Of a DNA stretch of 64,000 nucleotides, positions 9,001 to 17,400 are shown piece by piece (position 1 is the stretch's first letter; the number at the start of each line of letters is the position of its first letter). The notes under the pieces were generated by a model. That model did no database searches, was not told the DNA's origin, and saw nothing but the letters and a program-made list of their open reading frames with translations. The DNA is taken from positions 62,001 through 126,000 of the forward strand of contig NZ_APLF01000008.1 of the NCBI RefSeq assembly GCF_000355905.1, given 5' to 3'. The DNA is from Psychroflexus gondwanensis ACAM 44. GTDB taxonomy: Bacteria; Bacteroidota; Bacteroidia; Flavobacteriales; Flavobacteriaceae. The position numbers were made by a program, and so were the translations under genes.

Positions 9001-9499
9001 ATTTATTCATAATTTTAAAGAAAGCTGGTTGCTCACTTTAACTCAGAATGTCAACTCTTCTGAAAGTTTTTCGGATCGCTTTGAAAATAGGAATTTTAAA
9101 ATTGAGGGTTTTAACCTTAATCCCAAAGTGTCCTATCTGTTAGGCGATAAACGCTTTGATGTCTTCTATGAATTATCTGAAAAGAAAAATCAGCTCGGCG
9201 AAATGGAATCCTTAGACCAGCAAACTTTCGGCTTATCTTTTACGCTTAATAATGCTCAGAAATACAGTATTAATGGGGAGGTGAACTATATTCAAAATAA
9301 ATTTGAAGGCAGTGCATTTTCACCTGTTGCCTATCAGCTGTTGGAGGGGTTGCAGCCCAACGACAATTTTACTTGGTCGCTATTTTTGCAGAAGAAAATC
9401 ACAGACTTCTTAGACCTAAATTTAACTTACTTTGGGAGAAAAAGCGAAACTGCCAATGCCATTCATACCGGAAGTGTTCAGTTGAGAGCTTATTTCTAG
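6095..9499 (+). CDS. Large conserved Bacteroidota outer-membrane protein
   Basis: 1134 residues with an N-terminal signal peptide (MRRYLLGVFLCIGFSSLFG, cleavage near GQS). After ~110 residues comes a segment of alternating polar and hydrophobic strands (GSISRAISVGNNQNAVVRSE, then LRASIQDDNAP, DEFDQIFIELESDKWRIRAGDIDL), and strand-like repeats continue to the C-terminus, which ends in an aromatic beta-signal-like QLRAYF. This suggests a large beta-barrel in the outer membrane. I recognise no named family or function and see no TonB plug. It converges with the lytic transglycosylase gene and overlaps it by 4 bases. Confidence 0.75.
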   Translation: MRRYLLGVFLCIGFSSLFGQSGLVVKIFPIKDTIQLEEVSISPFQFKVQSTDSLAIPPSFYTIDFPGSQLIPSSKLKMEQDSLLVTYFKYPEFLTKTYKGLDEKLIVDIGNPVDNLYELQQERQPSNFVPFAGLNTSGSISRAISVGNNQNAVVRSELDLQISGKISENVTLRASIQDDNAPTQSGGYTQQLDEFDQIFIELESDKWRIRAGDIDLIENESFFASYTKRVQGLLLSADVGNDKRQTEVYAAGALVRGVFTRSELTAQEGNQGPYKLIGESGELFVLIISGSEAVFVNGRQLARGENEDYLIDYNAGEIIFNSTFPITSEMRIVVEYQVSDRNFSRIVATTGSRFRSESLQLNGFLYNENDLKNQPLQQSLTDEQVNALVDAGDNQNEMFAPSAVLSEYSENRILYVKEIQNGEEIFVFSNDPEAELFNVRFTNLGPNQGNYVLSSQNAIANIYEYIPPVDGIPQGNFEPVVRLFAPTKLQIAMVNGKYSPSETTNIQFEVAASNTDDNLFSDLDQEDNRGLAAQVSVKQTLYKSEANKKLDVFGNLNFIEDSYSSLERLYNVEFTRDWNLFDPTGDQLFVDTGFDFQNNASSHTQYNFQRLEYTTDFEGLKHALMTRQVLDKLRINANASYLDSESSRLTSKFARATLSGIYDFGKFWSGLRYDLEDNEEVRADSNEFTANTQRFSSYEVYSGVGDSTDVYVELGYRYRQNDSLRANVLQSVNTSSNYFTRSQLVNSKSTTLRVFANLRNLKFAEEGRDDEQSLNSRVTFSQNLWDRLVNLNTTYETNSGSIAQQEFSYVEVEPGQGQYTWIDYNENGIQELNEFEIAQFQDEGRYVRILLPNQVFVRTNQTRLSQQVTLNFLKWQNEEGFKKLASKFYNQTSLLLDKKLRKDGNALSLNPFGDDGQEVLGDNTTFRNIIFFNRGLQKFTTSYNFSQNTTKNLSLLGLQENSNTLHELKFIHNFKESWLLTLTQNVNSSESFSDRFENRNFKIEGFNLNPKVSYLLGDKRFDVFYELSEKKNQLGEMESLDQQTFGLSFTLNNAQKYSINGEVNYIQNKFEGSAFSPVAYQLLEGLQPNDNFTWSLFLQKKITDFLDLNLTYFGRKSETANAIHTGSVQLRAYF

Positions 9500-10998
9500 C
9501 CCTTGGAGACTTTAAGGGTCATGCCTGGTTTAAGGGTGTTGCCTTTAAGTTGATTCAGGCTTTTCAAATCTTCTACACTCAAATTTGGGTACTTTCTAGA
9601 AATAATCCATAGAGAATCCCCTGACTTTACTTTATAAATTTTAGAATCTGTCGAGGAGGAAGTTTCAGTTTTCGCTTTCGTATCTGCTGAGTAAATCACC
9701 AAACGTTGACCAATATTGAGTGTGTTACTTCTTAAGTTATTCCAAGATTTAATTTGGCTTATTCTTACATCAAATTTTGAAGCAATGCGACCTAAGAAAT
9801 CACCGGATTTAACGTAGTAGTTGACCTTATCTTCTGTTTTATCAGGTTCAGATTGAGTTTTTTCAGCTTTGGCTAATTGCTCCTCTGCATACCCATAAAT
9901 TTTATCCTCGTTGGCAACAAACAACCCAGACTTAGCATAAGGAAGTCTAATGTAGTAGGATTTATCTTCTTCAAAAGGAACAATTCCTAACTTGTAGCTA
10001 GGGTTAAGAAATTCTATAAACTCCTTTTCTGTTTGAGTTACTTCAGCAATTTGGTCTAGAGTGATCATTTTTTTAACCCTAATCGTATCTGTTCCGTAAT
10101 AGGTGGTTTTAGGTCGCTCAGGTTTGAAGCCATGTTCCTCCGCATATTCATACATGTAGAGCATTGCCTGGAAAGAAGGAACATAACCAGCGGTTTCTCT
10201 GGGCAAATAACGTCTCAATTTCCAATAGTTGGTTTCGCCGCCACTGCGTCGTATCGCTTTAGACACATTTCCAGGACCAGAATTGTAAGCCGCTAGCGCC
10301 AAGTCCCAATCGTTAAACATCAGATATAAGCGTTTAAGGTATTGTGCAGCAGCCTCGGTAGAAGCCACAGGATCCATTCGCTCATCGACGTAACTACTTA
10401 CATCTAGATCATACATTTTGCCTGTACTGTACATAAACTGCCATAACCCAGTAGCTCCTACTCTCGATTTTGCTCTAGGATTTAAGGCAGATTCTACCAG
10501 CGCCAAATACTTCATTTCCAAAGGCACATCGTACTTATCTAAAGTGGCCTCGAACATAGGAAAGTAAAATTTGCTCAATCCCATTAGTCGCTCTGTGCCT
10601 TCCTTTTCTCGTTTTAAAAAATAACCGATAACACTTTCTAAGCTTTCATTGTATTCTATGTTGAATGGTGTTTTAGCATTCAAAGCGGCTAGTCTTTCTT
10701 TAAGAAGTTCTGTGGGAAGTTCTTTTATAACTTCATTGGATGCTAGACTATCCTTAATGACCATTTCCATTCGCTTAGAGTAACTCTGGTTTACCAAATG
10801 AGTTCTCCAAAGCGAATCCAATTCCATATTTCTTTGATAATCCTCAAGAATGAGTTCTAGAGAATCTCCCGTAATTTTGTGGAATTCAACCTTTTCAGTA
10901 GTCCATTTTTTGGTGACCTTCTCTTTAGCACCTTGTGCTGAAGAGAGAAGACAAGATAAAAGAATGGCAAACAGGGGAATCAAAGATTTGTGGGTCAT
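9496..10998 (-). CDS. MltD-like membrane-bound lytic murein transglycosylase with two LysM domains
   Basis: 500 residues with a signal peptide (MTHKSLIPLFAILLSCLLSS). An SLT domain (about 150-280) has the catalytic Glu near residue 169 in ALVESALNP and the supporting motifs GATGLWQFM and AYNSGPGNV. Two LysM peptidoglycan-binding domains follow, about residues 393-435 (YYVKSGDFLGRIAS) and 453-498 (KIYKVKSGDSLWIIS). It should cleave the glycan strand of peptidoglycan in the periplasm, forming 1,6-anhydro ends, during wall turnover. The architecture matches MltD. Its 3' end overlaps the convergent outer-membrane gene by 4 bases. Confidence 0.92.
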   Translation of the reverse strand: MTHKSLIPLFAILLSCLLSSAQGAKEKVTKKWTTEKVEFHKITGDSLELILEDYQRNMELDSLWRTHLVNQSYSKRMEMVIKDSLASNEVIKELPTELLKERLAALNAKTPFNIEYNESLESVIGYFLKREKEGTERLMGLSKFYFPMFEATLDKYDVPLEMKYLALVESALNPRAKSRVGATGLWQFMYSTGKMYDLDVSSYVDERMDPVASTEAAAQYLKRLYLMFNDWDLALAAYNSGPGNVSKAIRRSGGETNYWKLRRYLPRETAGYVPSFQAMLYMYEYAEEHGFKPERPKTTYYGTDTIRVKKMITLDQIAEVTQTEKEFIEFLNPSYKLGIVPFEEDKSYYIRLPYAKSGLFVANEDKIYGYAEEQLAKAEKTQSEPDKTEDKVNYYVKSGDFLGRIASKFDVRISQIKSWNNLRSNTLNIGQRLVIYSADTKAKTETSSSTDSKIYKVKSGDSLWIISRKYPNLSVEDLKSLNQLKGNTLKPGMTLKVSKG

Positions 10999-11138
10999 AA
11001 AAGTATATGTATTATGTATTTCAAATTTAATTTTAAAAACTGGATTTCTATCATAAAACTTAAATCCACATTAAAATATTGTTCATTGTTAGACCTAATT
11101 TCTATGAGGTTGTATTTTTAACCCCAAAATAAAAATTA

Positions 11139-12182
11139 ATGACACATTTTAACCAACTATCTATAAAAGAAATCAGTAGACAAACCGATAAAGCGGTACA
11201 TATTCTGTTTGACGTTCCTTCTGAATTAACTTCAGAATTTCAATTTAAAGCAGGACAATATCTCACCTTAGAAACCAATATTAACGGAGAAGAAATAAGA
11301 CGATCGTATTCAATTTCTTCTGAAGAGGGAAAGGATTTAGGGATTGTAGTGAAAGCCATTCCGGATGGTAAATTTTCCAATTATGCGAATTCTCAACTAA
11401 AGGTTGGAGATCCCATACAGGTTCACCCTGCTGAAGGAAAATTTCTACTGCCTCAACAGCTAGATCACAAGACGTTTGCAGCTTTTGCGGCAGGAAGTGG
11501 GATTACGCCCGTTATGTCTATGATTCAAACGGTACTATCTAAGTCGGATTCTGCAAGATTCGTACTGGTGTACGGAAACAAATCTCCAGAGCAGACCATT
11601 TTTATACAAGAACTCCTTAGTCTTCAGAAAGAATTTCCAAAGCGCTTTTTTACTGAATTTATTTATAGTAAAACTCAGGAAGATAAGGCTCAGTTTGGTA
11701 GAATAGAAAAATCCACCGTCAATTATGTCATCAAAAATAAATACGATGGTTTCGAGTTTTCAGAATTTTACCTCTGTGGTCCAGAAGCTATGATTGAAAC
11801 TATAGAAGAGACTTTAAAAGCTACTGGTGTAAAAGGGGAACAGATCAAGCACGAACTGTTCTTCTCAAAATCCGAAGGAAATGTGGAGGCTGCTACCGAT
11901 GGTAAAAGCGTAATTACCGTTATCGTAGACGATGAAGAATTTGAGCTATCTATGGATCAAAGTGATTTGATTCTGGATGCGGTATTAGCACAGAATATCG
12001 ATGCACCGTATTCTTGCCAAGGTGGAATTTGTAGTTCTTGTGTGGCCAAAATCAAAGAAGGGACTGTGGAGATGAGAAAAAATCAAATCTTAACCGATGA
12101 AGAGATAGAAGAAGGCCTTGTGCTTACTTGCCAGTCTCAACCTACCTCGGCGAAAGTGGTGGTAGATTACGACGATATTTAA
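11139..12182 (+). CDS. PaaE-type flavin/2Fe-2S oxidoreductase
   Basis: 347 residues: an FAD-binding ferredoxin-reductase domain (about 1-105, with RRSYSISS), an NAD(P)-binding domain (about 110-235, with AAGSGITPVMSMI and YLCGPEAMI), and a C-terminal plant-type 2Fe-2S domain (about 260-347) with Cys ligands in PYSCQGGICSSC and a last Cys in LTCQSQP. This is the layout of the reductase component of the phenylacetyl-CoA epoxidase and related oxygenases. No oxygenase gene is next to it, so its electron acceptor is unknown. Transcribed alone; a strong hairpin follows downstream. Confidence 0.88.
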   Translation: MTHFNQLSIKEISRQTDKAVHILFDVPSELTSEFQFKAGQYLTLETNINGEEIRRSYSISSEEGKDLGIVVKAIPDGKFSNYANSQLKVGDPIQVHPAEGKFLLPQQLDHKTFAAFAAGSGITPVMSMIQTVLSKSDSARFVLVYGNKSPEQTIFIQELLSLQKEFPKRFFTEFIYSKTQEDKAQFGRIEKSTVNYVIKNKYDGFEFSEFYLCGPEAMIETIEETLKATGVKGEQIKHELFFSKSEGNVEAATDGKSVITVIVDDEEFELSMDQSDLILDAVLAQNIDAPYSCQGGICSSCVAKIKEGTVEMRKNQILTDEEIEEGLVLTCQSQPTSAKVVVDYDDI

Positions 12183-12304
12183 TCTTTTTCTGGTTTTTTT
12201 AGCTGGATGTTTTGTGTTGCCGCCCCGAAGTCTCGGGATTGTTTAGAATATTGCTACAGAGGAAACTCAAGGTCTTTTGTTAACCTTAGACAAACTCTGA
12301 AATA

Positions 12305-12335
12305 AACCTGCCTGAGGAATGATCTCAGGCAGGTT
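12305..12335. terminator. 12-bp perfect inverted repeat, probable bidirectional terminator
   Basis: AACCTGCCTGAG and CTCAGGCAGGTT pair perfectly around a 7-base loop. It lies between the 3' ends of the convergent reductase and TonB-receptor genes. There is no long T run, so termination is inferred from position and stem strength. Confidence 0.5.
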
Positions 12336-12431
12336 CAGGCTGACAAATAAACGAGGTTTTGTCCTTCTGTCACGAAACTTATTTCTAAATAATAGATAAG
12401 CGTCTTGCCTAACAAAATAAAAAAAGCAGTT

Positions 12432-14699
12432 TTAAAAGTTATACCTTAGGTTCAGCATGAGATTTCGACCTGGACTTGGAATATTAAAAGCTCTCAAGAT
12501 CGATAAATGATCGACATAAGTCTCGTTGAATAGATTCTGAAAAGCTACAGAAGCTTCCAATTTATTCGCCTCACCAAGGTTAAACGTTCTCCTCACTCCA
12601 ATATCCACTAGCGAATATCCTGGAGTTTCCTCTTCATTAAAACCAGGTCGGTCTTGGGTTGCAATTCCTCTTAGTTTAGAAAAAAGAGAGGTGTGTTGAA
12701 GTTGGCCAAAACTATATTCCGCCTCAAAATTGATATTATCTGGAGGGATAAAGGTTAGTGGCTCATCGAAATCTTTGTTGTTTCCGCGAACAAAAGCTGC
12801 TCCTAAATTGAATTTAAGCTGTCTGTTTTTTAAAGCTATGTATTGCAAATTGAGCTCACTTCCATAGAGTTCCGCTCCTACTTGCTGGTATTCCCAAATT
12901 TGCAATCCAGAATCTTGACGGACGTCTCCCGTATCTGAAAAGAAAATATAGTTATCTACCCGACTTCCAAACACCGACCAGTCCAACCGAAATCTATCCA
13001 AGACCAAGGCATAATTAAAATCGACCTGAAAACTCTGTTCACGCTCAAAGTTGGCATTCCCAATTTCGAAGCGATTGGTGCCTGGGTGTTGCCCAAAAGA
13101 GTAAAGCTCGGCCAAATCTGGAGATCGAAAACCAGAGGAGAAATTCGCCTTTAATTTTTGTGTGGAGCTCAAGGTTTTAGTTACCCCTAGAGATCCTGTT
13201 AAACCACTAAAATTTGATTTTAAAGTTCTGCTTTCAGGATTGCCAGGAAGCACAAATCCCGCGTCTATAAACTGATCATTGCTGGCATCTGCTTTAACTT
13301 GTCTATAATCGTACCTCAAGGCCGCTTGTACAAAGTAACTTTTATAATCCCAGTTCATCATGTAATAAGCTCCATTTTCAGCATAATTGGCATTGGGAAT
13401 AAGAATTTCTAAGACATTCTCCTGATTTTCATTTTGAAGGAAATTCCCCTGTAAACCTAGATTATGGGTAACATTACCCGTATCGAAGTTGATTCTTGCG
13501 TTATAAAACGTATTGTTTTGGTTGAGACCCAAATCAACTAAATCGACATCTGTTTCAATTTCTTTTCTATCGTTTATATGATGAGACACGTGTAGAACCG
13601 ACTCTATTTTGCCATGATCTATCCGCTGGTTATAGGACACCAAGACATCAGTCACTTCTTGGAAGGGCAATTGCATGTCGCGATCATTACGAGTAGTAGC
13701 ATTTGAGTTTATAAGCTCGTCATCTCCAATAATTCCCAAGTTTTGTTTGTTATAAGTGACCGATAGTTTATTGTCGAACTTCTCTTTATCAATACCTATA
13801 TGAAATCTGGCGGTACTCATATTGAATCTGCTGTTACCAATAATGTCGCCATCACCAGACTTGTAGTCGGCATGGTTTTCATAGGCTAAATCAGTTCCAA
13901 AAAAGAGGTTATTATTGAAGCTTTTTCCTACAGAAGCATAACTCCTAAATCCATTGGACACCGAGTTGAAAGTGGAGCCAACATTTCCCGAGAGGGTTTT
14001 GGAATCTTTATAAAACTCATCTTCTTTTAAGAGGATCACTCCTCCTAAAGCCCCTGAACCGTAAAGTACCGAAGCTGGACCTTTTATCACATCAATGCTT
14101 TCTACCCCCAAGTCGTTCACACCGAGGCCGTGATCTGCTCCCCACTGTTGGTTTTCCAATTTGTTACCTTGATAAATCGTTGCTACACGGCTAAATCCTA
14201 AACCTCGGATAAAGGGTTTTACAATACCGTGGCCAAATTCTGCTCCATAGACTCCAGGAACTTCTCGGAGAACTCCCATTACTCCTGCGGGGCTACTTTT
14301 ACTATCAATCCTATCCATGCGGACAGCGGTAAAGTTGTAGGGTGTTTTTGAATTTAATCCCGTTTGGCGATCTATGATGACGACCTCCTCCAATTGCATA
14401 TTTTCTGGACTCAACCGGATAGTAAGTCTTTTAGTTTGATTGGCGGTGACTTTTATTTGCTGGGTAAGGGAAGTATATCCCAATGAATTCACCATTAAGG
14501 TATAGACACCCTCTTCAATATTTTTAAAAGTAAATGAATTCTCCTTATCAGTAATGGTATTCTTCTGCAGTTCCTGTAGGATTACCGTTGCTGAGAGCCC
14601 GGCCTTGTCTTCAAAAATAATTTGACCTTCTATAGATCCCGATTGTGAAAACAAAGCCGAAGAGATAAAAGATATTAGTGCTAAAAGTTTAAATTTCAT
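12432..14699 (-). CDS. TonB-dependent receptor, probably for metal or metal chelate
   Basis: 755 residues. A signal peptide (MKFKLLALISFISSALFSQS) is followed by a carboxypeptidase-regulatory-like domain (about 22-105), a plug (about 120-230, with RGLGFSRVATIYQG and DVIKGPASVLYGSGALGG) and a 22-strand barrel ending in aromatic LMLNLRYNF. Such receptors import substrates across the outer membrane using TonB energy. It is divergent from a DtxR-type metal regulator and a ZIP transporter, and its -7 region overlaps a palindrome shared with that promoter. A zinc, iron or manganese substrate is therefore inferred, not shown. Confidence 0.88.
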   Translation of the reverse strand: MKFKLLALISFISSALFSQSGSIEGQIIFEDKAGLSATVILQELQKNTITDKENSFTFKNIEEGVYTLMVNSLGYTSLTQQIKVTANQTKRLTIRLSPENMQLEEVVIIDRQTGLNSKTPYNFTAVRMDRIDSKSSPAGVMGVLREVPGVYGAEFGHGIVKPFIRGLGFSRVATIYQGNKLENQQWGADHGLGVNDLGVESIDVIKGPASVLYGSGALGGVILLKEDEFYKDSKTLSGNVGSTFNSVSNGFRSYASVGKSFNNNLFFGTDLAYENHADYKSGDGDIIGNSRFNMSTARFHIGIDKEKFDNKLSVTYNKQNLGIIGDDELINSNATTRNDRDMQLPFQEVTDVLVSYNQRIDHGKIESVLHVSHHINDRKEIETDVDLVDLGLNQNNTFYNARINFDTGNVTHNLGLQGNFLQNENQENVLEILIPNANYAENGAYYMMNWDYKSYFVQAALRYDYRQVKADASNDQFIDAGFVLPGNPESRTLKSNFSGLTGSLGVTKTLSSTQKLKANFSSGFRSPDLAELYSFGQHPGTNRFEIGNANFEREQSFQVDFNYALVLDRFRLDWSVFGSRVDNYIFFSDTGDVRQDSGLQIWEYQQVGAELYGSELNLQYIALKNRQLKFNLGAAFVRGNNKDFDEPLTFIPPDNINFEAEYSFGQLQHTSLFSKLRGIATQDRPGFNEEETPGYSLVDIGVRRTFNLGEANKLEASVAFQNLFNETYVDHLSILRAFNIPSPGRNLMLNLRYNF

Positions 14700-14714
14700 G
14701 TCTATGTAATTTAT

Positions 14715-14791
14715 TTTTAGACAAAACTAAAAATAAAAAGTTTATTAAACTAAATATTTTATAGAATAAAATAAAAATCATACTTTTGTCT
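14715..14791. promoter_or_regulatory. Divergent promoter with palindromic operators for the DtxR-type regulator
   Basis: A perfect inverted repeat TTTTTAG-N6-CTAAAAA lies at 14714-14733 and contains the reverse-strand -7 box TAGTTTTG (14722-14729) of the receptor gene. A second palindrome AGTTTA-T-TAAACT lies at 14739-14751. The regulator's own -7 box TACTTTTG is at 14781-14788 and continues as TACTTTTGTCTA, matching TAGTTTTGTCTA of the receptor promoter read on the other strand. Repression of both directions by the metal-bound regulator is inferred. Confidence 0.6.
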
Positions 14792-14807
14792 AGCTTAAAA
14801 TCAAATT

Positions 14808-15461
14808 ATGTTTTCCTTATCCGAAGAAAATTACCTGAAGGCCATTCTGCATTTACAAAAGACCTCCAAGTCTGGAGTAAGTACGAATGCGATTGCTGAA
14901 GAAATGCAAACCAAAGCCTCTTCGGTGACCGATATGGTGAAGAAACTCTCCGAAAAAGATCTGGTTATTTACAAAAAATACCAAGGAGTGTATTTGTCGG
15001 ATACTGGACGAAAAACCGCTTTACAGATTGTAAGGAAGCACAGACTGTGGGAAGTGTTTCTAGTCGATAAGCTCAGTTTTTCTTGGGATGAGGTCCATGA
15101 AGTCGCAGAACAGCTAGAGCACATCAAATCGGATAAACTGATTACCGAACTCGATAAGTTCCTAGAGTTTCCCAAAAGAGATCCACACGGCGATCCCATA
15201 CCAGATGCTAAAGGCAATTTTCACGTGGCCAATAAAACTTTACTCTCCAACCTATCTAAAGGGGAACGTGGCACTTTGGTAGGTGTAAAAGATACCTCCA
15301 CCGAATTTTTGAAATATCTAGATAAAAACAATATTGCTTTAGGGAAAACCATTGAGGTTTTAGATAAAGAAGAATTTGATGAATCCATGTTAATCCAGAC
15401 AGGGGGAAAAACCTTAAGAATTTCACCTATGGTGACTGTCAACATTTTTATAAAACAATAG
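14808..15461 (+). CDS. DtxR/MntR-family metal-dependent transcriptional regulator
   Basis: 217 residues. An N-terminal winged helix (about 1-65; FSLSEENYLKAILHLQK, then SSVTDMVKKLSEKDLV) is followed by the metal-binding dimerisation domain (about 66-140) with the conserved HRLWEVFL, LEHIKSDKL and DPHGDPIP, and a C-terminal FeoA/SH3-like part (about 150-217; LSKGERGTLVGVKD). With Fe2+ or Mn2+ bound these proteins repress uptake genes. It stands head-to-head with a TonB receptor and one base upstream of a ZIP transporter, so it probably controls both. Confidence 0.93.
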   Translation: MFSLSEENYLKAILHLQKTSKSGVSTNAIAEEMQTKASSVTDMVKKLSEKDLVIYKKYQGVYLSDTGRKTALQIVRKHRLWEVFLVDKLSFSWDEVHEVAEQLEHIKSDKLITELDKFLEFPKRDPHGDPIPDAKGNFHVANKTLLSNLSKGERGTLVGVKDTSTEFLKYLDKNNIALGKTIEVLDKEEFDESMLIQTGGKTLRISPMVTVNIFIKQ

Positions 15462-15462
15462 T

Positions 15463-16284
15463 ATGAAAGAACTCATTGCTTATTTTGAATCCATAGACCC
15501 TGTTACTGCTGCCTTAATTGCCACCACTTTTACGTGGTTGGTGACCGGATTGGGGGCTTCCTTGGTATTTTTCTTTAAGTCTATGAATCGTAAGTTATTC
15601 GATACTATGTTGGGATTTACTGGGGGAGTTATGGTCGCTGCGAGTTTCTGGAGTCTTTTAGCGCCAGGTATAGAAATGAGCGATGGCGAGGGATTTGTAA
15701 AAGTGATTCCCGCGGTGGTAGGCTTTGTACTTGGTGCTCTTTTTATTTTTGGATTGGATAAAGTATTGCCGCACTTACACATAAATTTTAAGGAAGACAG
15801 AAAAGAGGGCGTAAAAACCAAATGGCATAAATCCGTTTTATTGACTCTTGCGATTACCTTACACAATATCCCAGAAGGGCTTGCTGTTGGTGTCTTGTTT
15901 GGAGGTGCTGCAGCAGGAATAGAAGGTGCCAGTATTGGTGGCGCTGTGGCTTTGGCCATTGGTATTGGTTTGCAAAACTTTCCTGAAGGCTTTGCGGTGG
16001 CTATGCCATTGCGCGGACTTGGGTTATCGCGTTGGAAAAGTTTTAATTACGGTCATTTATCTGCCATCGTAGAGCCTGTGGCCGCGGTCATTGGGGCTTG
16101 GGCAGTTTTGACTTTTGAACCTATTTTGCCTTATGCGCTCTGTTTTGCAGCTGGAGCTATGATTTTTGTGGTGATAGAAGAAGTCGTCCCCGAGTCCCAA
16201 CAAGCTCGGAATATAGATTTGGCCACCCTCGGGTTTATAGGAGGATTTGTAGTTATGATGACTTTAGATGTAGGTTTAGGCTAA
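15463..16284 (+). CDS. ZIP-family metal transporter (ZupT-like)
   Basis: 273 residues with about eight membrane helices. The metal-transport helices carry the ZIP signatures HNIPEGLAVGV (about 130-140) and QNFPEGFAVAMP (about 169-180); a cytoplasmic loop contains His (HLHINF). It moves divalent cations such as zinc, iron or manganese into the cytoplasm. Its start lies one base after the stop of the DtxR-type regulator, so the two share a transcript and the transporter is likely controlled by that regulator. Confidence 0.92.
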   Translation: MKELIAYFESIDPVTAALIATTFTWLVTGLGASLVFFFKSMNRKLFDTMLGFTGGVMVAASFWSLLAPGIEMSDGEGFVKVIPAVVGFVLGALFIFGLDKVLPHLHINFKEDRKEGVKTKWHKSVLLTLAITLHNIPEGLAVGVLFGGAAAGIEGASIGGAVALAIGIGLQNFPEGFAVAMPLRGLGLSRWKSFNYGHLSAIVEPVAAVIGAWAVLTFEPILPYALCFAAGAMIFVVIEEVVPESQQARNIDLATLGFIGGFVVMMTLDVGLG

Positions 16285-16333
16285 ATTTTTTGACTTATAT
16301 TTAGGTTTTAGAAACGCTAACCCCACACGACTT

Positions 16334-16768
16334 ATGAAATTGTATCTGTTCCTTCTAGGTGTTCTGTCTATAACCTGCAGTCTAAACGCTCAAAATTCAG
16401 AAAAAAATACCACAGAAACTGAAAAAAAAATAGAAGTACCAGAGATTTTGACCAAGGTTAAACTTCTGGATCATGTCGAGGTGGGTGCTTATACCTTAAC
16501 GTTTGCCGCAGTAGAAAGCGATGGGCGTTGTCCAAAACAAGTGACCTGTGTCTGGCCTGGTGAAGCCAATATTGTCATAGAAATTAACGATGGGACAGAA
16601 ACCGAGCAGCATCGAATAAGCATTCCTGCACTGGGTTTCCACAGGGAAATCCTTTCTACAGAATCTCATAAGGTGTATCTTAAAAATATAGAACCCTATC
16701 CAATTAAGCCAGATGAGAAGCTAGAAGCCTACAAACTATTATTGAAAATAGAATCTCAAAATCTATAG
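16334..16768 (+). CDS. Small secreted protein with a CPxxVxCVWPGEA motif
   Basis: 144 residues with a signal peptide (MKLYLFLLGVLSITCSLNAQ). The mature part contains the paired cysteines in SDGRCPKQVTCVWPGEA (about residues 59-75), a pattern seen in many small uncharacterised exported proteins of bacteria. The function is unknown; the two Cys probably form a disulfide. It follows the metal-transport genes by 49 bases and converges with lspA with only one base between stops. Confidence 0.75.
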   Translation: MKLYLFLLGVLSITCSLNAQNSEKNTTETEKKIEVPEILTKVKLLDHVEVGAYTLTFAAVESDGRCPKQVTCVWPGEANIVIEINDGTETEQHRISIPALGFHREILSTESHKVYLKNIEPYPIKPDEKLEAYKLLLKIESQNL

Positions 16769-16769
16769 A

Positions 16770-17369
16770 CTACTTGTCTTTTGGGAAAGCTTTTTTGTTG
16801 AACACCACCAAAAGTCCAAATCCAGTGCTAATGGCCGTATCGGCGATATTGAAGACTGGCGCAAAGAAGACAAAATGCTCACCTCCCCAAAGGGGAACCC
16901 AGCTGGGCAATATGTCGCTATACATAGGGAAGTAAAGCATATCGACCACTTTACCTTTTAGCAATTCGCCGTAAGGTTCATCAGCAAAAAGGGTGGCGAT
17001 TTGTCCTAAGCTACTATCGAAAATTACACCATAAAACACAGAATCGATGATATTTCCAAACGCACCAGCAAGGATTAAAGAAACTGAAATAATTAAAATT
17101 CTCGGCGATTTTTTTCTTATAGAATCCCACAACCAATAGCTAATCAAGCCAACTGCTACAATTCTAAACGAAGTAAGGATGACTTTACCGTAAGAGCCAG
17201 GGATTTTAGCTCCCCAAGCCATCCCTTCATTTTCGACAAAAAGGATACGAAACCAGCCTAAAACATCAATTTCTTGCCCCAGCATAAAGTGGGTCTTTAT
17301 ATATATTTTGGATACTTGATCTACCAATAAAATGAGTAGGATAAGAAGAGAGGCTTTCTTTAAGGACAT
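16770..17369 (-). CDS. lspA: Lipoprotein signal peptidase (signal peptidase II)
   Basis: 199 residues with four membrane helices. It cleaves the signal peptide of prolipoproteins after lipid attachment. The catalytic aspartates are seen at about D109 (GAFGNIIDS) and D177 (VFNIADTAI), and the N-terminal LVDQVSKIYI and ENEGMAWG are family motifs. The insertion between helices (about 112-160) is typical of Bacteroidota LspA. It is a single gene, convergent with the small secreted protein. Confidence 0.95.
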   Translation of the reverse strand: MSLKKASLLILLILLVDQVSKIYIKTHFMLGQEIDVLGWFRILFVENEGMAWGAKIPGSYGKVILTSFRIVAVGLISYWLWDSIRKKSPRILIISVSLILAGAFGNIIDSVFYGVIFDSSLGQIATLFADEPYGELLKGKVVDMLYFPMYSDILPSWVPLWGGEHFVFFAPVFNIADTAISTGFGLLVVFNKKAFPKDK

Positions 17370-17400
17370 AGCTATAATTTAAAAACACAAAAATAGTTTT

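Noticed and set aside
15480..15959. 159-codon open frame on the minus strand opposite the ZIP transporter
   Set aside because: Complete overlap with a clear ZIP gene; the translation is Ala/Pro/Thr-rich without family features, an effect of the codon usage of the real gene.
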